Assembly (NCBI RefSeq): GCF_019039255.1
Contig: NZ_CP077062.1
Span: forward strand, 3,844,001-3,908,000
DNA from: Nocardioides panacis
Lineage (GTDB): Bacteria; Actinomycetota; Actinomycetes; Propionibacteriales; Nocardioidaceae
Direction: 5' to 3'
DNA: 64,000 bases
Part shown: piece after piece, positions 62,221 to 64,000 of the stretch
How the letters are laid out: the number at the start of each line of letters is the position of its first letter
Numbering within the stretch: position 1 is the stretch's first letter
Notes under the pieces: model-generated
What the model was told of the DNA's origin: nothing
The model's database searches: none
Seen by the model: only the letters and a program-made list of their open reading frames with translations
Translations under genes and position numbers: made by a program

Positions 62221-64000
62221 TCAGTACGTGTGGTCGAGGCCGTCGGTCGGCGACTCGGGGACGGGCGGGATCCGGGTCTTCGGGGTGAAGGCCAGCGGCT
62301 TGGTGTGCTGGAGCGGGAAGCTGGTCGGCATCGTCCCGGTCGCCCGGGCGAACGCGCAGACCACGGCCGCGCCCGTGGAGGCGACCCCGAACTCCCCGGC
62401 GCCACCGGGCTCCTCGGAGTCCGACGGCATGATGTGCACCTCGACCACCGGCGGGACGTTCCACTCGCGCGTGTAGAAGTAGTTGTCCCAGCTGCCCTCG
62501 AGGAACGCGCCGTCCTGCAGGTGCAGGCTCGAGGTGAGCATGTTGGCCAGGCCGTCCATGATCCCGCCCTGCATCTGCGCCTCGAGGCCGCGCGGGTTGA
62601 TCGCCAGGCCCACGTCGACGGCCATCACGACCTTGGTGACCCGGGGACCGGTGACCCCGTCGCGGACCGTGCGGTTGACGGTCCCGGGACGGCAGTCGAT
62701 CTCGACGAGGACCGCGTTCACGCCCTTGTACTCCTTGTGCAGCGCGATGCCCTGCGCCGTACCGGGGGCCATCGAGCGGCCCCAGCTCCCGGCCTGCGCG
62801 ACCTTGTCGAGCACCGCCCGGGCCCGCTCGCTCTTGGTGAACTCGCGCCGGAACCGGTAGGGGTCCTTGCCGAGCTTCTTGGCCAGCTGGTCCACGACGA
62901 GCTCGCGGGCGGCCGCGACGTCCGGGGAGTAGATGTTGCGCATGCTGCTCGTGTTGAAGCCCAGGTCGACCTCGTTGAGCAGCTGGTTGGTGGCGCCGAA
63001 GTTGTAGGGCACCTCCTGGGTGAGCGCGAAGATGGTCTGCGAGAAGCCGATGTCGCCGACGGGGAGCTTGCCGGCCAGCGCGGTGATGATCTCGCCGAGG
63101 CCGTGCCCGAAGTCGGTCTTGACGCTGGTGTGCCGCTGCTCGTAGGTGAGCACCTCGCCCGCGGCGTACGACGCCCGGATGCGGGTCGTGGCCATCGGGT
63201 GGGTCCGGCCGACCCGGGAGTCGTCGGTGCGGTGCCACATCAGCCGCACCGGCTTGCCGATCGCCTTCGAGCACTGGGCCGCCTCGACGGCCGCGTCGTA
63301 GAACAGCTTGCGGCCGAACGAGCCGCCGCCCTCCATGACGTGGAACTTCACGGCGGTCGGCGCCATGCCGAGCATCGTCGCGATCTCCTCGGCGGCGGTG
63401 ATCGGGCTCTTGCAGGCGCCCCACACCTCCGCGCCGTCCTTGCGCACGTCGGCGATCGCGCAGTTCGGCTCCAGGGAGCTGTTGCTGCGGAACCAGAACG
63501 TGAAGTCCGCGTCGACGGTCTTCACCAGCGGGCCGAGCTTGGGCACCACGAGCGGCACCTCCGCGGCCCGGAGCGCCTTGAGCACGGTGGCGTCGGACTG
63601 GCCGGCGACCGTGCCGTCGATCCAGCTGACGTCGAGGGCGCGCACGGCGTCGATGCACTGACCGAAGGTCTCGCCGCGCACCGCGACGCCGGTCGGGACG
63701 AGGGCCACGTCGGTGATGCCGGGCATCGCCTCGACGGCTGCCCGGTTGCGGATCGCCTTCGGCTTGCCGTTCAGCGTGGGCGCCCGGCAGATCATCGTCG
63801 GCTTGGCGTCGGGGACGTCGAGGTCGAGGGTGTACTGCTTGGCGCCGGTGACCGCGGCCCGCGCGTCCAGCCGGTTCTGCGGGGTGCCGATCACGGTGTA
63901 GTCCCGCTTGGTGGTCAGCTCCACCTCGACCCTGCGGGGCGAGGACACGGCGGCCTTGGCGGCCAGGTCGCCGTAGGAGACCGTCCGGCCGCCGGGCGCC
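62221..64000 (-). CDS. iorB: Molybdopterin subunit of a molybdenum hydroxylase (IorB type), 5' end cut
   Basis: The C-terminal 590 or so residues of the large molybdenum-cofactor subunit, partner of IorA. Xanthine-oxidase-type segments are present: FHVMEGGGSFGRKLFYDAAVEAAQ, WHRTDDSRVGRTHPMATTRI, VPYNFGATNQLLNEVDLG, and the late GGAGEFGVASTGAAVVCAFARATG with the conserved glutamate. The frame stays open to the right edge (through GGRTVSYGDLAAKAAVSS), so the start and any Tat signal lie outside. A GTG inside (63948) is not the true start. Confidence 0.92.
   Translation of the reverse strand, partial: APGGRTVSYGDLAAKAAVSSPRRVEVELTTKRDYTVIGTPQNRLDARAAVTGAKQYTLDLDVPDAKPTMICRAPTLNGKPKAIRNRAAVEAMPGITDVALVPTGVAVRGETFGQCIDAVRALDVSWIDGTVAGQSDATVLKALRAAEVPLVVPKLGPLVKTVDADFTFWFRSNSSLEPNCAIADVRKDGAEVWGACKSPITAAEEIATMLGMAPTAVKFHVMEGGGSFGRKLFYDAAVEAAQCSKAIGKPVRLMWHRTDDSRVGRTHPMATTRIRASYAAGEVLTYEQRHTSVKTDFGHGLGEIITALAGKLPVGDIGFSQTIFALTQEVPYNFGATNQLLNEVDLGFNTSSMRNIYSPDVAAARELVVDQLAKKLGKDPYRFRREFTKSERARAVLDKVAQAGSWGRSMAPGTAQGIALHKEYKGVNAVLVEIDCRPGTVNRTVRDGVTGPRVTKVVMAVDVGLAINPRGLEAQMQGGIMDGLANMLTSSLHLQDGAFLEGSWDNYFYTREWNVPPVVEVHIMPSDSEEPGGAGEFGVASTGAAVVCAFARATGTMPTSFPLQHTKPLAFTPKTRIPPVPESPTDGLDHTY

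Overview
The window looks like ordinary chromosome from a high-GC actinobacterium, most likely a Nocardioides or close relative (inference). The grounds are uniformly GC-rich wobble positions, a WhiB regulator, mycobacterial-style gene order, and many start codons with a TANNNT box 6-7 bases upstream, which is the signature of leaderless transcripts. I saw no insertion sequence, prophage, integrase or CRISPR array.

Bases 1-10600 begin with a truncated CoA-transferase gene. A block in the order of Mycobacterium tuberculosis Rv3679-Rv3683 follows: two ArsA/Get3-like ATPases, whiB4, the bifunctional penicillin-binding protein ponA2, and a membrane-anchored metallophosphoesterase, with a YqeY gene inserted. 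After tRNA-Pro comes the most unusual locus. A 41-residue secreted peptide lies just upstream of a HTH-TPR regulator of the RRNPP (peptide pheromone receptor) architecture, behind an AT-rich leader.

Bases 10600-17100 are housekeeping genes on the minus strand: asd, lysC, a DUF5063 gene, recR, ybaB, dnaX, the SRP RNA, and then tRNA-Ser. Bases 17100-32300 mix small transporters and regulators, including an EamA exporter divergent from a CGNR regulator. They also hold a PucR / Tat peptide / DUF4331 / His-rich cluster, a HerA-like ATPase, a K+/H+ antiporter, an aminotransferase, tRNA-Ser, tadA with its partner, and upp. Bases 32300-36300 hold the three-gene pntAB transhydrogenase and a CorA channel.

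Bases 36300-57600 form a pentose region. L-arabinose genes (araR, a palindromic operator, araBDA, then the chvE-mmsA-mmsB importer) lie on the minus strand. D-xylose genes (xylA, then xylF-xylG-xylH-xylR) lie on the plus strand. Between them sit menB, a deazaflavin-dependent oxidoreductase, and a six-gene redox operon: two Ser/Thr-rich membrane-anchored proteins, ApbE, a ferric-reductase-like cytochrome, a NuoF-like protein and a ferredoxin. The right end carries an SDR, an ACT protein, a MOSC protein, DUF202, a SigE-family sigma factor with a membrane partner, and an IorAB-type molybdenum hydroxylase cut by the window edge.

Four core genes (asd, the antiporter, pntB, xylH) each carry a single extra base that breaks the frame. 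The extra bases fall in only two sequence contexts, which points to read errors more than to real decay.
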